Positions 8,344-17,622 of a stretch of DNA of 64,000 nucleotides are shown here, piece after piece; position 1 is the first letter of the stretch; every line of letters begins with the position of its first letter. Both the position numbers and the translations under genes were made by a program. Origin of the DNA: JAIKWW01 sp052169645 (GTDB lineage Bacteria > Bacillota > Clostridia > Peptostreptococcales > Anaerovoracaceae); NCBI GenBank assembly GCA_052169645.1, contig JBQNCA010000001.1:62001-126000 (forward strand). The letters run 5' to 3'. Below the pieces are notes generated by a model, which was not told the origin of the DNA, did no database searches, and worked only from the letters and a program-made list of their open reading frames with translations.

Positions 8344-8490
8344 TTATCCACACAATATCAACAGCATATTTTGAAAAATAATATAGTTATCCACATATTT
8401 TGAGGATAATAAATCCTTGAAAATTCGTTATCCACATAAGTTATCAACATATCCACAGTTCTTATTATTACTATTACTATAATATATATA
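8344..8490. other. oriC: oriC, downstream half: DnaA boxes, DnaA-trio-like run and AT-rich unwinding tract
   Basis: Between dnaA and dnaN lie three perfect TTATCCACA boxes (8344, 8387, 8428), one TTATCAACA (8441) and ATATCCACA (8449). Three bases after the last box a run of three-base repeats (8462-8482, TTATTATTACTATTACTA) matches the DnaA-trio pattern when the lower strand is read 3' to 5'. An AT-only stretch follows. Box, trio and AT tract in this order are the basal unwinding system described in Bacillus subtilis, so replication probably opens here. No protein-coding frame is credible in this gap. Confidence 0.85.
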
Positions 8491-8537
8491 AATAATAAGA
8501 CGACGTGCATAGCGAAAACTGAGAGAGGAATATGACC

Positions 8538-9647
8538 ATGAAATTCAAAGTTGAACAAAAAGAATTAAATAAAGCTTTGGGATTCGTTTCAAAAGCAGTA
8601 ACGACACGAAGCACCATGCAAATTTTAAAAGGCATACTGGTAAGCGTGGATGATAACGGATCTATGACGCTAATGGCATCCGACATGGAACTCAGCATAG
8701 AAAAGAAAATAAATGTAACAGACAGTGAAGCAGGATCAGTTGTAATACCTGCAAGGATATTTACAGAAATAATTCGTAAGCTTCCTGATACAGTTATAGA
8801 TTTCACCATTGAAGAATACAACAATGTTCTGATAAAAACAGGAATGAGTGAATTTCGCATAGTGGGAATGAAGCCTGAGGAATTTCCCGAAATAGGTACG
8901 GTCAATGAAACGAGAAAATTGAGAATAAGAAAAGATCTGTTCAGAAACATGATTCAAAAAACATTTTTCTCGGCAAGCATAGATAAATCAAAAGGTGTAA
9001 TAATAGGTGTTCTCATAGAAATCAGAGGTGAGAACATTACAATGGCTGCACTTGACGGATTCAGAATGGCTGTTGCGAGAGAATCAGCTTCCGATAATCA
9101 GGATACTGATGTAATAATCTCGGCAAAGATACTGAATGAAATAAACAGAATGATTTACGAGAGCTTCGAGGATGAAGATGAAATAGAGCTGATTCTTGAT
9201 GAACATAAAGCTGTCATATTTACAGCTGACAGCAAGATAATAATACGCATAATAGAAGGAAAGTATCTTGATTATAAGAAGTTGCTTCCATCCGAATTTA
9301 CAACAATAGTATATATAGACAGAATAAGCTTGATAGACAGTATAGAAAGAGCATCTTTATTTGCAAAGGAAGGTCGCAACAATCTTATAAAACTTTCTTT
9401 CAGCGAAGATAATCTCTCCATAACCTCTCAGTCTGAAGCAGGTAATGTAAATGAAAATATTTCTGTAAAAAAAGAGGGCGATGATATAGAAATAGGTTTC
9501 AATTCAAAATATTTATTGGAAGGATTAAAGGCCATGGAGGAGGATGACATAATATTTAAGCTGAATACAAATGTTACACCTTGTATAATAGAATCTCCGG
9601 ATGGTAAATATACATATCTGATACTGCCTGTCAGAATTATTTCATGA
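8538..9647 (+). CDS. dnaN: DNA polymerase III sliding clamp (beta subunit)
   Basis: A 369-residue clamp protein with three repeated clamp folds. It starts MKFKVEQKELNKALGFVSKA, has the typical TRSTMQILKGILV early on and ends YTYLILPVRI, the family C-terminal strand. It forms the ring that tethers polymerases to DNA. An ATG two codons earlier is only two bases from the AGGA ribosome-binding sequence, so the ATG at 8538 (eight bases away) is preferred. It follows the oriC unwinding region and is followed by recF after 12 nt. The S4-domain gene often found between dnaN and recF is absent. Confidence 0.97.
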   Translation: MKFKVEQKELNKALGFVSKAVTTRSTMQILKGILVSVDDNGSMTLMASDMELSIEKKINVTDSEAGSVVIPARIFTEIIRKLPDTVIDFTIEEYNNVLIKTGMSEFRIVGMKPEEFPEIGTVNETRKLRIRKDLFRNMIQKTFFSASIDKSKGVIIGVLIEIRGENITMAALDGFRMAVARESASDNQDTDVIISAKILNEINRMIYESFEDEDEIELILDEHKAVIFTADSKIIIRIIEGKYLDYKKLLPSEFTTIVYIDRISLIDSIERASLFAKEGRNNLIKLSFSEDNLSITSQSEAGNVNENISVKKEGDDIEIGFNSKYLLEGLKAMEEDDIIFKLNTNVTPCIIESPDGKYTYLILPVRIIS

Positions 9648-9659
9648 CAGGTGATATAA

Positions 9660-10757
9660 ATGTATTTTGAAGAGCTTGAATTAAGAAATTTCAGAAATTA
9701 TAAGCATCAAAAAGTAAAATTTCATAATAAAATAAATCTAATAATAGGAAATAATGCTCAAGGTAAAACCAATCTTATTGAGAGTCTTTATATGATGTCA
9801 TTCGGAAAATCGTTCAGGACCTCAAGAGATAATGAGCTTATAGGTTTCGGTAAAGATATTAGCGGAATAAAATCCGTTTCTGTCAAGGACGGTCTGGATT
9901 TGACAGTTGAAATCAGTCTGATAAAAAATAAAAAAAGTATAAAGCTTGACGGAATACATCTAAAAAAGCTTTCCGATTTACTTGAAAATATTCTCACTGT
10001 AATATTTTCGCCCGATGATCTGAAAATAGTAAAGGAGGATCCCGGTAAACGCAGAGCTTTTATGGATAGAGAGCTTTGTCAGCTCAGACCTGTATATTAT
10101 GATAATCTTGTAAAATATAAAAAAATATTGGATCAAAGAAATGCTTTTCTTAAAGGTAGGGAAATAGATGTCGAAATGTTGGATATCTGGGATTCGGAGC
10201 TTGCCCGCCACGGTGCTTTTATAATGGAGCATCGTGCAGAATTTATAAAAAAATTGGATAATATAAGCAGAAGTATCCACAAAAAGATATCTGACGGAAA
10301 AGAACAGCTGAAATTGTCTTACGAATCAAACATAAGATTAGCAGGAAAAAATGAAAATCAAAATAAAATATTTATTGATAAGCTGCTTGAGTACAGGAGC
10401 AGAGATATCGATCGGATGACCTCAAATTCCGGAATTCATCGGGATGACATAAAAATTATAATAGATGATGTAGATGTGAGAAAATACGGATCACAAGGTC
10501 AGCAGCGTTCGGCAGCTCTTTCTCTTAAATTAGCTGAGATAGATTTGATAATAGAAGAAACCGGCGAACGACCCGTTCTTTTACTTGACGATGTGCTTTC
10601 CGAGTTGGATGCTTCCCGCAGAGAGAAACTTATAACTTCATTCGGAGATATACAAATTTTTATAACAGCTACCGACATAGATGATGAAACTATTTCAAAA
10701 TTGCCTGATCATGCAGTTTATCAAATAGATAACGGAGTGATTTCAAGAAAATATTAG
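9660..10757 (+). CDS. recF: DNA replication and repair protein RecF
   Basis: A 365-residue SMC-like ATPase. It begins MYFEELELRNFRNYKHQ with Walker A GNNAQGKTNLIES close behind, has the ABC-type signature SQGQQRSAALSLKLAE near 285 and Walker B LLLDDVLSELD near 305. RecF acts with RecO and RecR to load RecA at gaps. GGTGA precedes the ATG, and the dnaN-recF-gyrB order supports the call. Confidence 0.97.
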   Translation: MYFEELELRNFRNYKHQKVKFHNKINLIIGNNAQGKTNLIESLYMMSFGKSFRTSRDNELIGFGKDISGIKSVSVKDGLDLTVEISLIKNKKSIKLDGIHLKKLSDLLENILTVIFSPDDLKIVKEDPGKRRAFMDRELCQLRPVYYDNLVKYKKILDQRNAFLKGREIDVEMLDIWDSELARHGAFIMEHRAEFIKKLDNISRSIHKKISDGKEQLKLSYESNIRLAGKNENQNKIFIDKLLEYRSRDIDRMTSNSGIHRDDIKIIIDDVDVRKYGSQGQQRSAALSLKLAEIDLIIEETGERPVLLLDDVLSELDASRREKLITSFGDIQIFITATDIDDETISKLPDHAVYQIDNGVISRKY

Positions 10758-10788
10758 TTAAAGTTTTTATTGAAAAGGAGTGAATGTT

Positions 10789-12711
10789 TTGCCTGATACT
10801 GAAATAAAAAGAGATTATAATGCAGAGCAGATACAGGTTCTTGAAGGCTTGGAACCTGTACGTAAAAGACCGGGTATGTATATTGGTACTACTTCTTCTG
10901 AAGGCTTGCACCATTTAGTATATGAAATTGTTGATAACAGCGTGGATGAAGCACTTGCAGGTTACTGTAAGAATATAAATGTTACCATTACACCTGAAAA
11001 TGCTATAAAGGTAAGCGATGACGGAAGAGGAATGCCTGTTGATAATCACCCGAAGCTCGGAATACCAGCAGTTGAAGTAATACATACTGTTCTTCATGCC
11101 GGAGGCAAATTCGGAGGTGGAGGTTATAAGGTTTCCGGAGGTCTGCACGGTGTAGGTGCATCGGTTGTAAATGCTCTTTCAGAATCTATGTATGTTGAAG
11201 TCAGACGAAACGGTAATATATACAGACAGGAATATTCAAAAGGGAAAACTCTTACAAAACTTGAAATTATCGGAAAATCAGATATAACCGGTACTACTAC
11301 ATGGTTCAAGCCCGATGCCGATATTTTCACTGAGACTACAAAGTTTGAATTTTCCGTACTGGAGCACAGGCTCAGAGAAATGGCTTTTCTTAACAAGGGT
11401 ATAAGAATAAGCTTAACCGATGAGCGTGGAGAAGAACCTAAAAAATTGGAATTCCACTATGAAGGCGGTATCAAAGAGTTTGTTCAGTATCAGAATAGAA
11501 GCAAGGAACCTATACATCCTGATATAGTATATTTTGAAGCAAGCAGAGAAGGCTATGAATGTGAGATAGCATTTCAGTACACCAATAATTACAGTGAATT
11601 TATACTTTCATATGCAAACAATATAAATACGACAGAGGGCGGTACTCACCTTGTAGGCTTTAAGACGGCTTTTACCAGAGCGTTTAATGACTACGCCCGT
11701 AAAAATAAATATTTAAAAGAAAATGATCAGCCGCTTTCAGGAGAAGATGTGCGTGAAGGTATAACAGCTATAATTTCTGTAAAGCTCACGGAACCGCAAT
11801 TTGAAGGTCAGACAAAAACTAAGCTCGGAAACAGTGAAATCAGAGGCTTTGTGGACGGAATAACAATGGAATATGTTTCAGCATTTTTCAATGAAAATCC
11901 GCAGCAGGCAAAATCTATAATAGATAAAGCTATGAGTGCAGCCAGAGCCAGGGAGGCTGCCCGAAAGGCTCGTGACCTTACACGAAGAAAAAGCGCTCTC
12001 GACGGCATGACTCTTCCGGGGAAATTGGCGGATTGCAGTGAAAAAGATCCTGAAATTTCAGAGATTTTTATTGTAGAGGGTGATTCTGCGGGCGGTTCGG
12101 CAAAATCCGGACGTGACAGAAAAAGACAGGCTATTCTCCCGTTGAGAGGTAAGATTCTCAATGTGGAAAAGGCAAGGCTTGATAAAATTTTAAATTCCGA
12201 TGAGATAAAAAATATGATAACCGCATTCGGCTGCGGCATCGGAAATGATTTCAACGAAGCAAAGCTTAGGTATCATAAGATAATAATAATGACAGATGCC
12301 GATGTGGACGGAGCCCATATTTGCACTCTTATGCTGACATTCTTTTACAGGTATATGCGTCCTCTAATAGAAAAGGGATATGTATATATCGCTCAGCCGC
12401 CTCTCTATAAAGTAGAGAAGGGCAAGGAAAAATATTATACATATTCCGAAGATGAGCAGAGGGCTTTACTTTCAAGTTTCGGTGATGGTGTAAAGCTTGA
12501 TATTCAGAGATACAAGGGTCTCGGTGAAATGGATGCAAATCAACTGTGGGAAACTACAATGGACTACAATACCAGAACTCTTACCAAGGTAACCATAGAT
12601 GATTATACTTTAGCAGATGAAACCTTTTCCATGCTCATGGGGGAAAAGGTTCCTCCACGCAGAAAATTCATAGAAGAAAATGCTAAGTATGTACAAAACC
12701 TTGATATTTAA
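10789..12711 (+). CDS. gyrB: DNA gyrase subunit B
   Basis: The ATPase subunit of gyrase, 640 residues. The GHKL ATPase shows EIVDNSVDEALAGYC, DDGRGMPVD and GGLHGVGASVVNALS. The TOPRIM domain has EGDSAGGSAKSGRDRKRQA and the TDADVDGAHI metal site, and the C-terminus has QRYKGLGEM. The frame opens at a GTG that lies inside the AAAAGGAG ribosome-binding sequence, so the TTG at 10789, eight bases further on, is taken as the start. It sits between recF and gyrA. Confidence 0.96.
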   Translation: MPDTEIKRDYNAEQIQVLEGLEPVRKRPGMYIGTTSSEGLHHLVYEIVDNSVDEALAGYCKNINVTITPENAIKVSDDGRGMPVDNHPKLGIPAVEVIHTVLHAGGKFGGGGYKVSGGLHGVGASVVNALSESMYVEVRRNGNIYRQEYSKGKTLTKLEIIGKSDITGTTTWFKPDADIFTETTKFEFSVLEHRLREMAFLNKGIRISLTDERGEEPKKLEFHYEGGIKEFVQYQNRSKEPIHPDIVYFEASREGYECEIAFQYTNNYSEFILSYANNINTTEGGTHLVGFKTAFTRAFNDYARKNKYLKENDQPLSGEDVREGITAIISVKLTEPQFEGQTKTKLGNSEIRGFVDGITMEYVSAFFNENPQQAKSIIDKAMSAARAREAARKARDLTRRKSALDGMTLPGKLADCSEKDPEISEIFIVEGDSAGGSAKSGRDRKRQAILPLRGKILNVEKARLDKILNSDEIKNMITAFGCGIGNDFNEAKLRYHKIIIMTDADVDGAHICTLMLTFFYRYMRPLIEKGYVYIAQPPLYKVEKGKEKYYTYSEDEQRALLSSFGDGVKLDIQRYKGLGEMDANQLWETTMDYNTRTLTKVTIDDYTLADETFSMLMGEKVPPRRKFIEENAKYVQNLDI

Positions 12712-12747
12712 AAAGTAAAAGTCTTCGCAAAAAGGAGAAAATGTTAA

Positions 12748-15237
12748 ATGGAAAATCTTATTGAAGATTCAAAAATTCTTCGTACTGATATAAATAAGGT
12801 CATGCGTACTTCCTATATTGACTATTCTATGAGTGTTATAATGGGTCGTGCACTTCCTGATGTAAGAGATGGTCTGAAGCCTGTTCATCGCAGAATACTT
12901 TATGATATGATGTCTTTAGGGGTTACTCCGGATAAGCCTTACAGAAAATCGGCCCGTATAGTCGGTGACGTTCTCGGTAAATTTCATCCTCACGGCGACA
13001 GCTCGGTATATGATGCTATGGTACGTCTGGCTCAGCCTTGGAATATAAGGTATACGCTCGTAGACGGGCACGGAAATTTCGGATCTGTTGACGGTGACAG
13101 CGCCGCCGCTATGCGTTATACCGAGGTAAAAATGACACCTTTCGCTATGCAGATGCTCCGTGATATAAACAAGGAAACTGTTGATTTTATGCCGAATTTT
13201 GACGGTGATGAAACCGAACCTGTAGTGCTTCCTTCACGATATCCCAATTTACTGGTGAACGGTTCAAACGGTATAGCGGTAGGCATGGCTACATCCATAC
13301 CTCCACATAATCTCAGCGATGTCATAGATGCCACTGTAAAAATTATAGATGATGAAGAATGTACTGTAGATGATATTATTGATATCATCAAAGCTCCCGA
13401 TTTCCCTACAGGAGCAAAAATCATAGGTAAGACTGCTGCAAGAGAAGCATATCGTACAGGTCAGGGCAAACTTACGGTTCGTTCAAAATATTCTTTTGAA
13501 GAAACTTCAAGAGGTAAAATGCAGATAGTATTTACTGAAATCCCGTATCAGGTAAATAAATCGAGAGTTATAGAAAAAATTGCCGAGCTTGTAAAGGATA
13601 AGCGAATAGAAAATATATCTGATGTTAGAGATGAATCCGACAGAGAGGGTATGCGTATAGTTGTAGAACTGAAAAAGGATGCAAATCCTCAAGTAACGCT
13701 TAACAGATTGTTTAAGCACACCCAGCTTCAGGATACTCAGAGTATAATCATGATAGCTTTGGTAAACGGCGAGCCTAAGATTTTAAATATTTATGAGGTT
13801 CTGAAGCATTACATAGATTTTCAGGAAGAGGTCATAACTCGCAGAACTCAATATGATTTGAGAAAAGCACAGGAAAGAGCTCATATTTTGGAAGGCTATC
13901 TGATAGCTCTTGATAATATAGATGAAGTGATAAAGGTAATACGTTCCGCATACAATGATGCGAAGCTGCGCCTTATAGAAAAGTTTGCACTTTCGGATAT
14001 TCAGGCTCAGGCGATACTCGATATGAGACTTGCAAGATTGCAGGGTCTTGAAAGAGAAAAGATTGAAAATGAATATAAAGAGTTGGAAGAAAAAATTAAA
14101 TGGTATAACGAAGTCCTTTCAAATAAGAGTATCCTTATGAACGTTATAAAAGAGGAGCTTCTTGAAATAAAAGAAAAATTCGGCGATAAAAGGCTCACGG
14201 AGATAATACCTGATGAAGGGGAAATCGATGAAGAGGATATGATAGCAGAGGAACAGGTAGCTGTAACTCTCACACATCTGGGATATATAAAGCGTGTATC
14301 CATGGATACCTACAAAACACAGAAGAGAGGAGGAAAAGGTATCACAGGCGTGACAACCAGAGAAAACGATTTCGTGAGAGATATGATAGTAACTTCAACT
14401 CATGATTATCTTCTGTTTTTCACCAATACAGGTAAAGTTCATATGATAAAAGCATATGAGATACCTGAAGCTACTCGTACGGCAAAGGGTACACCTGCGG
14501 TAAATTTCCTGAATCTCATGCAGCATGAACGTATAACTGCACTTCTTAGGATGAATAAGGAAATAGAAGGCAGATATCTGATGGCTGTAACAAAGAAGGG
14601 TGTCATCAAAAAGACCGATATAAATGAATTTAAGACTAACAGAAAAACAGGCCTTGTAGCGATAAAGCTGAAGGACGGAGATGAGCTTATAGATGTACGT
14701 CATACTACAGGCAACAGCCAAGTTATTATAGTTACCCGACAGGGAAAGAGTATCTGTTTCAGTGAACAGGATGTAAGACCTATGGGTCGTATGGCTTCCG
14801 GTGTAAAAGCTATTACACTTGAAGGTGACGATGAAGTTGTTTCCATGGTGCTTGCCAAGTATGATGAAGAATTGTTGGTTGTTACCGAAAACGGATTCGG
14901 AAAGCGTACTGCGGTTTCTGAATATAAAAGCCAGGCAAGAGGCGGAAAGGGACTGCTGACTTATGATAAATCCAAGTTTGCAAAGACAGGCAAACTGGTA
15001 GGAGCTATGGTCGTAAATGACAATGACGATATTATGCTGATAAATTCTGACGGCATAATAATAAGAATAAATGCAAGTGACGTATCTCGTCTGGGTAGAG
15101 CCACTCAGGGTGTTAAGATTATGAAAGTTGCAGAGGATTCAAATATTATTGCCATTGCGAAGATAATAAGCGATGATAAAGATGACAACTCATCCGAATC
15201 GGAATCTGCCGATGAGCAGACAACTCTTGACGTTTGA
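12748..15237 (+). CDS. gyrA: DNA gyrase subunit A
   Basis: The DNA-cleaving subunit of gyrase, 829 residues. The catalytic tyrosine lies in AAAMRYTEVKM and the quinolone-determining region reads GKFHPHGDSSVYDAM with the usual sensitive-type serine. QKRGGKGITGV in the C-terminal half resembles the GyrA box that distinguishes gyrase from topoisomerase IV. The protein ends in an acidic tail (DDKDDNSSESESADE). AAAAGGAG lies upstream of the ATG. Its last codons overlap the -35 element of a sigma-B-like promoter for the next operon. Confidence 0.96.
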   Translation: MENLIEDSKILRTDINKVMRTSYIDYSMSVIMGRALPDVRDGLKPVHRRILYDMMSLGVTPDKPYRKSARIVGDVLGKFHPHGDSSVYDAMVRLAQPWNIRYTLVDGHGNFGSVDGDSAAAMRYTEVKMTPFAMQMLRDINKETVDFMPNFDGDETEPVVLPSRYPNLLVNGSNGIAVGMATSIPPHNLSDVIDATVKIIDDEECTVDDIIDIIKAPDFPTGAKIIGKTAAREAYRTGQGKLTVRSKYSFEETSRGKMQIVFTEIPYQVNKSRVIEKIAELVKDKRIENISDVRDESDREGMRIVVELKKDANPQVTLNRLFKHTQLQDTQSIIMIALVNGEPKILNIYEVLKHYIDFQEEVITRRTQYDLRKAQERAHILEGYLIALDNIDEVIKVIRSAYNDAKLRLIEKFALSDIQAQAILDMRLARLQGLEREKIENEYKELEEKIKWYNEVLSNKSILMNVIKEELLEIKEKFGDKRLTEIIPDEGEIDEEDMIAEEQVAVTLTHLGYIKRVSMDTYKTQKRGGKGITGVTTRENDFVRDMIVTSTHDYLLFFTNTGKVHMIKAYEIPEATRTAKGTPAVNFLNLMQHERITALLRMNKEIEGRYLMAVTKKGVIKKTDINEFKTNRKTGLVAIKLKDGDELIDVRHTTGNSQVIIVTRQGKSICFSEQDVRPMGRMASGVKAITLEGDDEVVSMVLAKYDEELLVVTENGFGKRTAVSEYKSQARGGKGLLTYDKSKFAKTGKLVGAMVVNDNDDIMLINSDGIIIRINASDVSRLGRATQGVKIMKVAEDSNIIAIAKIISDDKDDNSSESESADEQTTLDV

Positions 15238-15256
15238 TTTTCTACCGGCAGGGTAT
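15232..15256 (+). promoter_or_regulatory. Sigma-B-type promoter ahead of the anti-sigma/sigma pair
   Basis: GTTTGA (15232-15237), a 13-base spacer and GGGTAT (15251-15256) closely match the general-stress sigma-B promoter of Bacillus (GTTTAA, about 14, GGGTAT). It lies directly upstream of a SigB-like operon, suggesting autoregulation. The -35 hexamer includes the gyrA stop codon. Confidence 0.6.
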
Positions 15257-15377
15257 TATAAAAATTGATTTGTGCTATCATCACAGTATTGTGAAGTGAA
15301 ATCTCAAATATATTGATATTGATTAAAATGCAAAGGATTTTTATAACCTGTTCATTTCAATAAAGGGGTGAAATAAA

Positions 15378-15851
15378 ATGGCTGATCTTTTGAGATTTAC
15401 AGTGCCGGGAAAACCTGAATATGTAGGAGCTGTAAGGCTGGCTGTTTCTTCTGCCGCCAATACGGCGGGATTTGATTTTGAGGACGTCGAAGATATAAAA
15501 ATTGCGGTTTCCGAGGTTTGTACAAATGTATTCTGCTGCGGAGATACAGTAACTTACGATGTATCATGCGAACTGGCGGAGGACGGAATTATTATATGCA
15601 TAGATGACGGTCTTGATGAAACACAGAATTGCTGCGAGGCTTTATTGAGAGCGTGTGAAAAAGAAGCTGATGAAGTGAAACATTGTGTAGAATCGCTGCC
15701 TGACAGTGTCAAAGATGCTGTTTATGAGGATGATTCGTTCGATCCTTACACAAGTATTGTTATGTTGCGTGCTTTAATGGATGAAGTGGATATATTTTCC
15801 GACCGAAATAACAGAGAAAGTATGCTTATAAGGATGATAAAACACTTTTAA
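15378..15851 (+). CDS. RsbW/SpoIIAB-like anti-sigma factor kinase
   Basis: A 157-residue protein of the GHKL serine-kinase anti-sigma family. FTVPGKPEYVGAVRLAVS opens the domain, EDIKIAVSEVCTNV carries the ATP-binding N box, and IICIDDGLDE resembles the D-x-G box. The protein is acidic and has an extended, divergent middle. Such proteins hold a SigB/SigF-type sigma factor inactive until an anti-anti-sigma factor is dephosphorylated. The sigma gene follows 20 nt later, but no RsbV/SpoIIAA-like anti-anti-sigma gene or phosphatase is present nearby. AGGGGTGAAATAAA precedes the ATG. Whether it serves stress or sporulation cannot be decided here. Confidence 0.8.
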   Translation: MADLLRFTVPGKPEYVGAVRLAVSSAANTAGFDFEDVEDIKIAVSEVCTNVFCCGDTVTYDVSCELAEDGIIICIDDGLDETQNCCEALLRACEKEADEVKHCVESLPDSVKDAVYEDDSFDPYTSIVMLRALMDEVDIFSDRNNRESMLIRMIKHF

Positions 15852-15871
15852 AAGCTCTGAGAGGATTCAAA

Positions 15872-16618
15872 ATGGAATATATTCCTGCTGATGACAAAGA
15901 GCTCTTCAAGAAATATAAGGAAACAGGAAATATTGATTTCAGAAATCGTATAGTTGAAAAATATTTATATATAGTAAATATTTTGGTAAAGCGATATTTG
16001 AACAAAGGTATAGAATATGATGACCTTTATCAGGTGGGATCTATGGCATTGGTACTTGCGGCGGACAGATTTGATCCGGACAAGGGAGTCGAGTTTTCTG
16101 CTTTTGCAACTCCTACTATACTGGGAGAATTGAAGAGATACTTTAGAGATAAAGGCTGGACCATGAAAGTTCCGAGGCGCATGAAGGATCTTTCAGTGCG
16201 CATACCGAAGGTTCGGCAAGAATTAGAAAGAGAACTTATGAGAACGCCGAAGGTTTCGGAGATTGCTCAAAAACTTGGAGTTTCAGAAGATTCAGTACTT
16301 GAAGCACTCGAATCCGGACATGCCTACAGCACATATTCTTTGCAGCAGAGCATGGAAAATGGCGATGATGAAAGTAAGGCATTTATCGAGAAATATACGG
16401 GAAAAGAAGAGAGCGGTTTCGATACCTTTGAAAACGCTGATTTTATAGAGCGTACAATGCAGTATTTTACACCTGAAGAAAAACGATTTTGTGAAATGAG
16501 ATTTGTTCAGGGGCAGACTCAACAACAGATTGCCGATGCGCTTGGGGTATCTCAAATGACTGTTTCAAGAATAGAAAAGAAAATAAAAGCAAAATTTAAA
16601 GAGGAGTTTATTAAATGA
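15872..16618 (+). CDS. RNA polymerase sigma factor of the SigB/SigF/SigG family
   Basis: A 248-residue group 3 sigma factor. Region 2 includes LNKGIEYDDLYQVGSMALVLAADRFDP and FSAFATPTILGELKRYFRDKGW. Region 3 has VPRRMKDLSVRIPKVRQELE, and region 4 ends with FVQGQTQQQIADALGVSQMTVSRIEKKI. This layout is shared by SigB, SigF and SigG of Firmicutes. It is encoded just after its probable anti-sigma factor and overlaps trpS by 4 nt (ATGA). The sigma-B-type promoter upstream of the pair argues for a SigB-like role. Confidence 0.88.
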   Translation: MEYIPADDKELFKKYKETGNIDFRNRIVEKYLYIVNILVKRYLNKGIEYDDLYQVGSMALVLAADRFDPDKGVEFSAFATPTILGELKRYFRDKGWTMKVPRRMKDLSVRIPKVRQELERELMRTPKVSEIAQKLGVSEDSVLEALESGHAYSTYSLQQSMENGDDESKAFIEKYTGKEESGFDTFENADFIERTMQYFTPEEKRFCEMRFVQGQTQQQIADALGVSQMTVSRIEKKIKAKFKEEFIK

Positions 16619-17604
16619 GCAGAGTTTTTTCGGGAATACAGCCTACAGGTAATCTTCACATAGGAAATTATCTGGGAGCACTGAAGCAATTCGTAGATCT
16701 TCAGAAAAGCAGCGAATGTGTTTTTTGCATAGTCGATATGCATGCGATAACGGTGCCGAAAAAAGCGGCAGAGCTTCGGGAAAGCATTTTAAATGTAGCG
16801 GCGCTTTATCTTGCCATAGGAATAGATCCTGAAAAATCCACAGTATTTGTCCAGTCCGATGTACCGGGTCATACAGAGCTTTCTTGGATACTCACCTGCA
16901 ATTCATATACCGGGGAGCTTTCCAGAATGACGCAATTTAAGCAAAAGAGCCGTGCTCAGGAATCTGCGCCTACAGGACTGTTTATGTATCCTATTTTAAT
17001 GGCTGCGGATATTCTTCTCTACGATGCGGATATAGTTCCGGTGGGCGACGATCAGAAGCAGCACATAGAATTGACCAGAGATTTAGCTCAACGTATAAAC
17101 GGTAAATACGGCGAAGACACTTTTATAATACCGGAAGGCAGATATATGAAAAGCGGTGCTCGTATAATGGGACTTGACGATCCTACAAATAAGATGAGTA
17201 AGAGTGCCGAGAACGAGTACAGCCGTATATCGCTTCTTGATACTCCGAACAAGATAAAAAAAGCGATTATGAGAGCGACTACGGATTCTGACGGAATAAT
17301 AAAATATGATGTGGAAAATAAGCCGGGTATAAGCAATCTGCTTTCTATATATAGTGCTTTTACGAACAGAAGTATAGAATCCTTGGAAAAAGAGTATGAA
17401 GGCAGCGGATACGGTGACTTTAAAAAAGCACTTGTCGATGAATTACAGAAGGCGATAACGCCTATACAGGAACGTTATGAGGAAATCAGACATTCCGATG
17501 AGCTTATAAAAATTTTAAAGAACGGTGCGGAGAAGGCTGATGCCATATCACAGAACACGCTTAAAAGGGTTAAGAAAAATTTCGGCTTAGGTCTGAAATA
17601 TTGA
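16615..17604 (+). CDS. trpS: Tryptophanyl-tRNA synthetase
   Basis: A class I synthetase of 329 residues, normal for bacterial TrpRS. FSGIQPTGNLHIGNYLGA contains the HIGH-type motif, YPILMAADILLYDADIVPVG the tryptophan pocket region, and NKMSKSAEN the KMSKS loop. It charges tRNA(Trp). The ATG overlaps the sigma-factor stop, so translation is probably coupled to it, an unusual partner for a housekeeping synthetase. No T-box leader is possible in this arrangement. Confidence 0.96.
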   Translation: MSRVFSGIQPTGNLHIGNYLGALKQFVDLQKSSECVFCIVDMHAITVPKKAAELRESILNVAALYLAIGIDPEKSTVFVQSDVPGHTELSWILTCNSYTGELSRMTQFKQKSRAQESAPTGLFMYPILMAADILLYDADIVPVGDDQKQHIELTRDLAQRINGKYGEDTFIIPEGRYMKSGARIMGLDDPTNKMSKSAENEYSRISLLDTPNKIKKAIMRATTDSDGIIKYDVENKPGISNLLSIYSAFTNRSIESLEKEYEGSGYGDFKKALVDELQKAITPIQERYEEIRHSDELIKILKNGAEKADAISQNTLKRVKKNFGLGLKY

Positions 17605-17622
17605 TAATTTGACAGAAAGATA

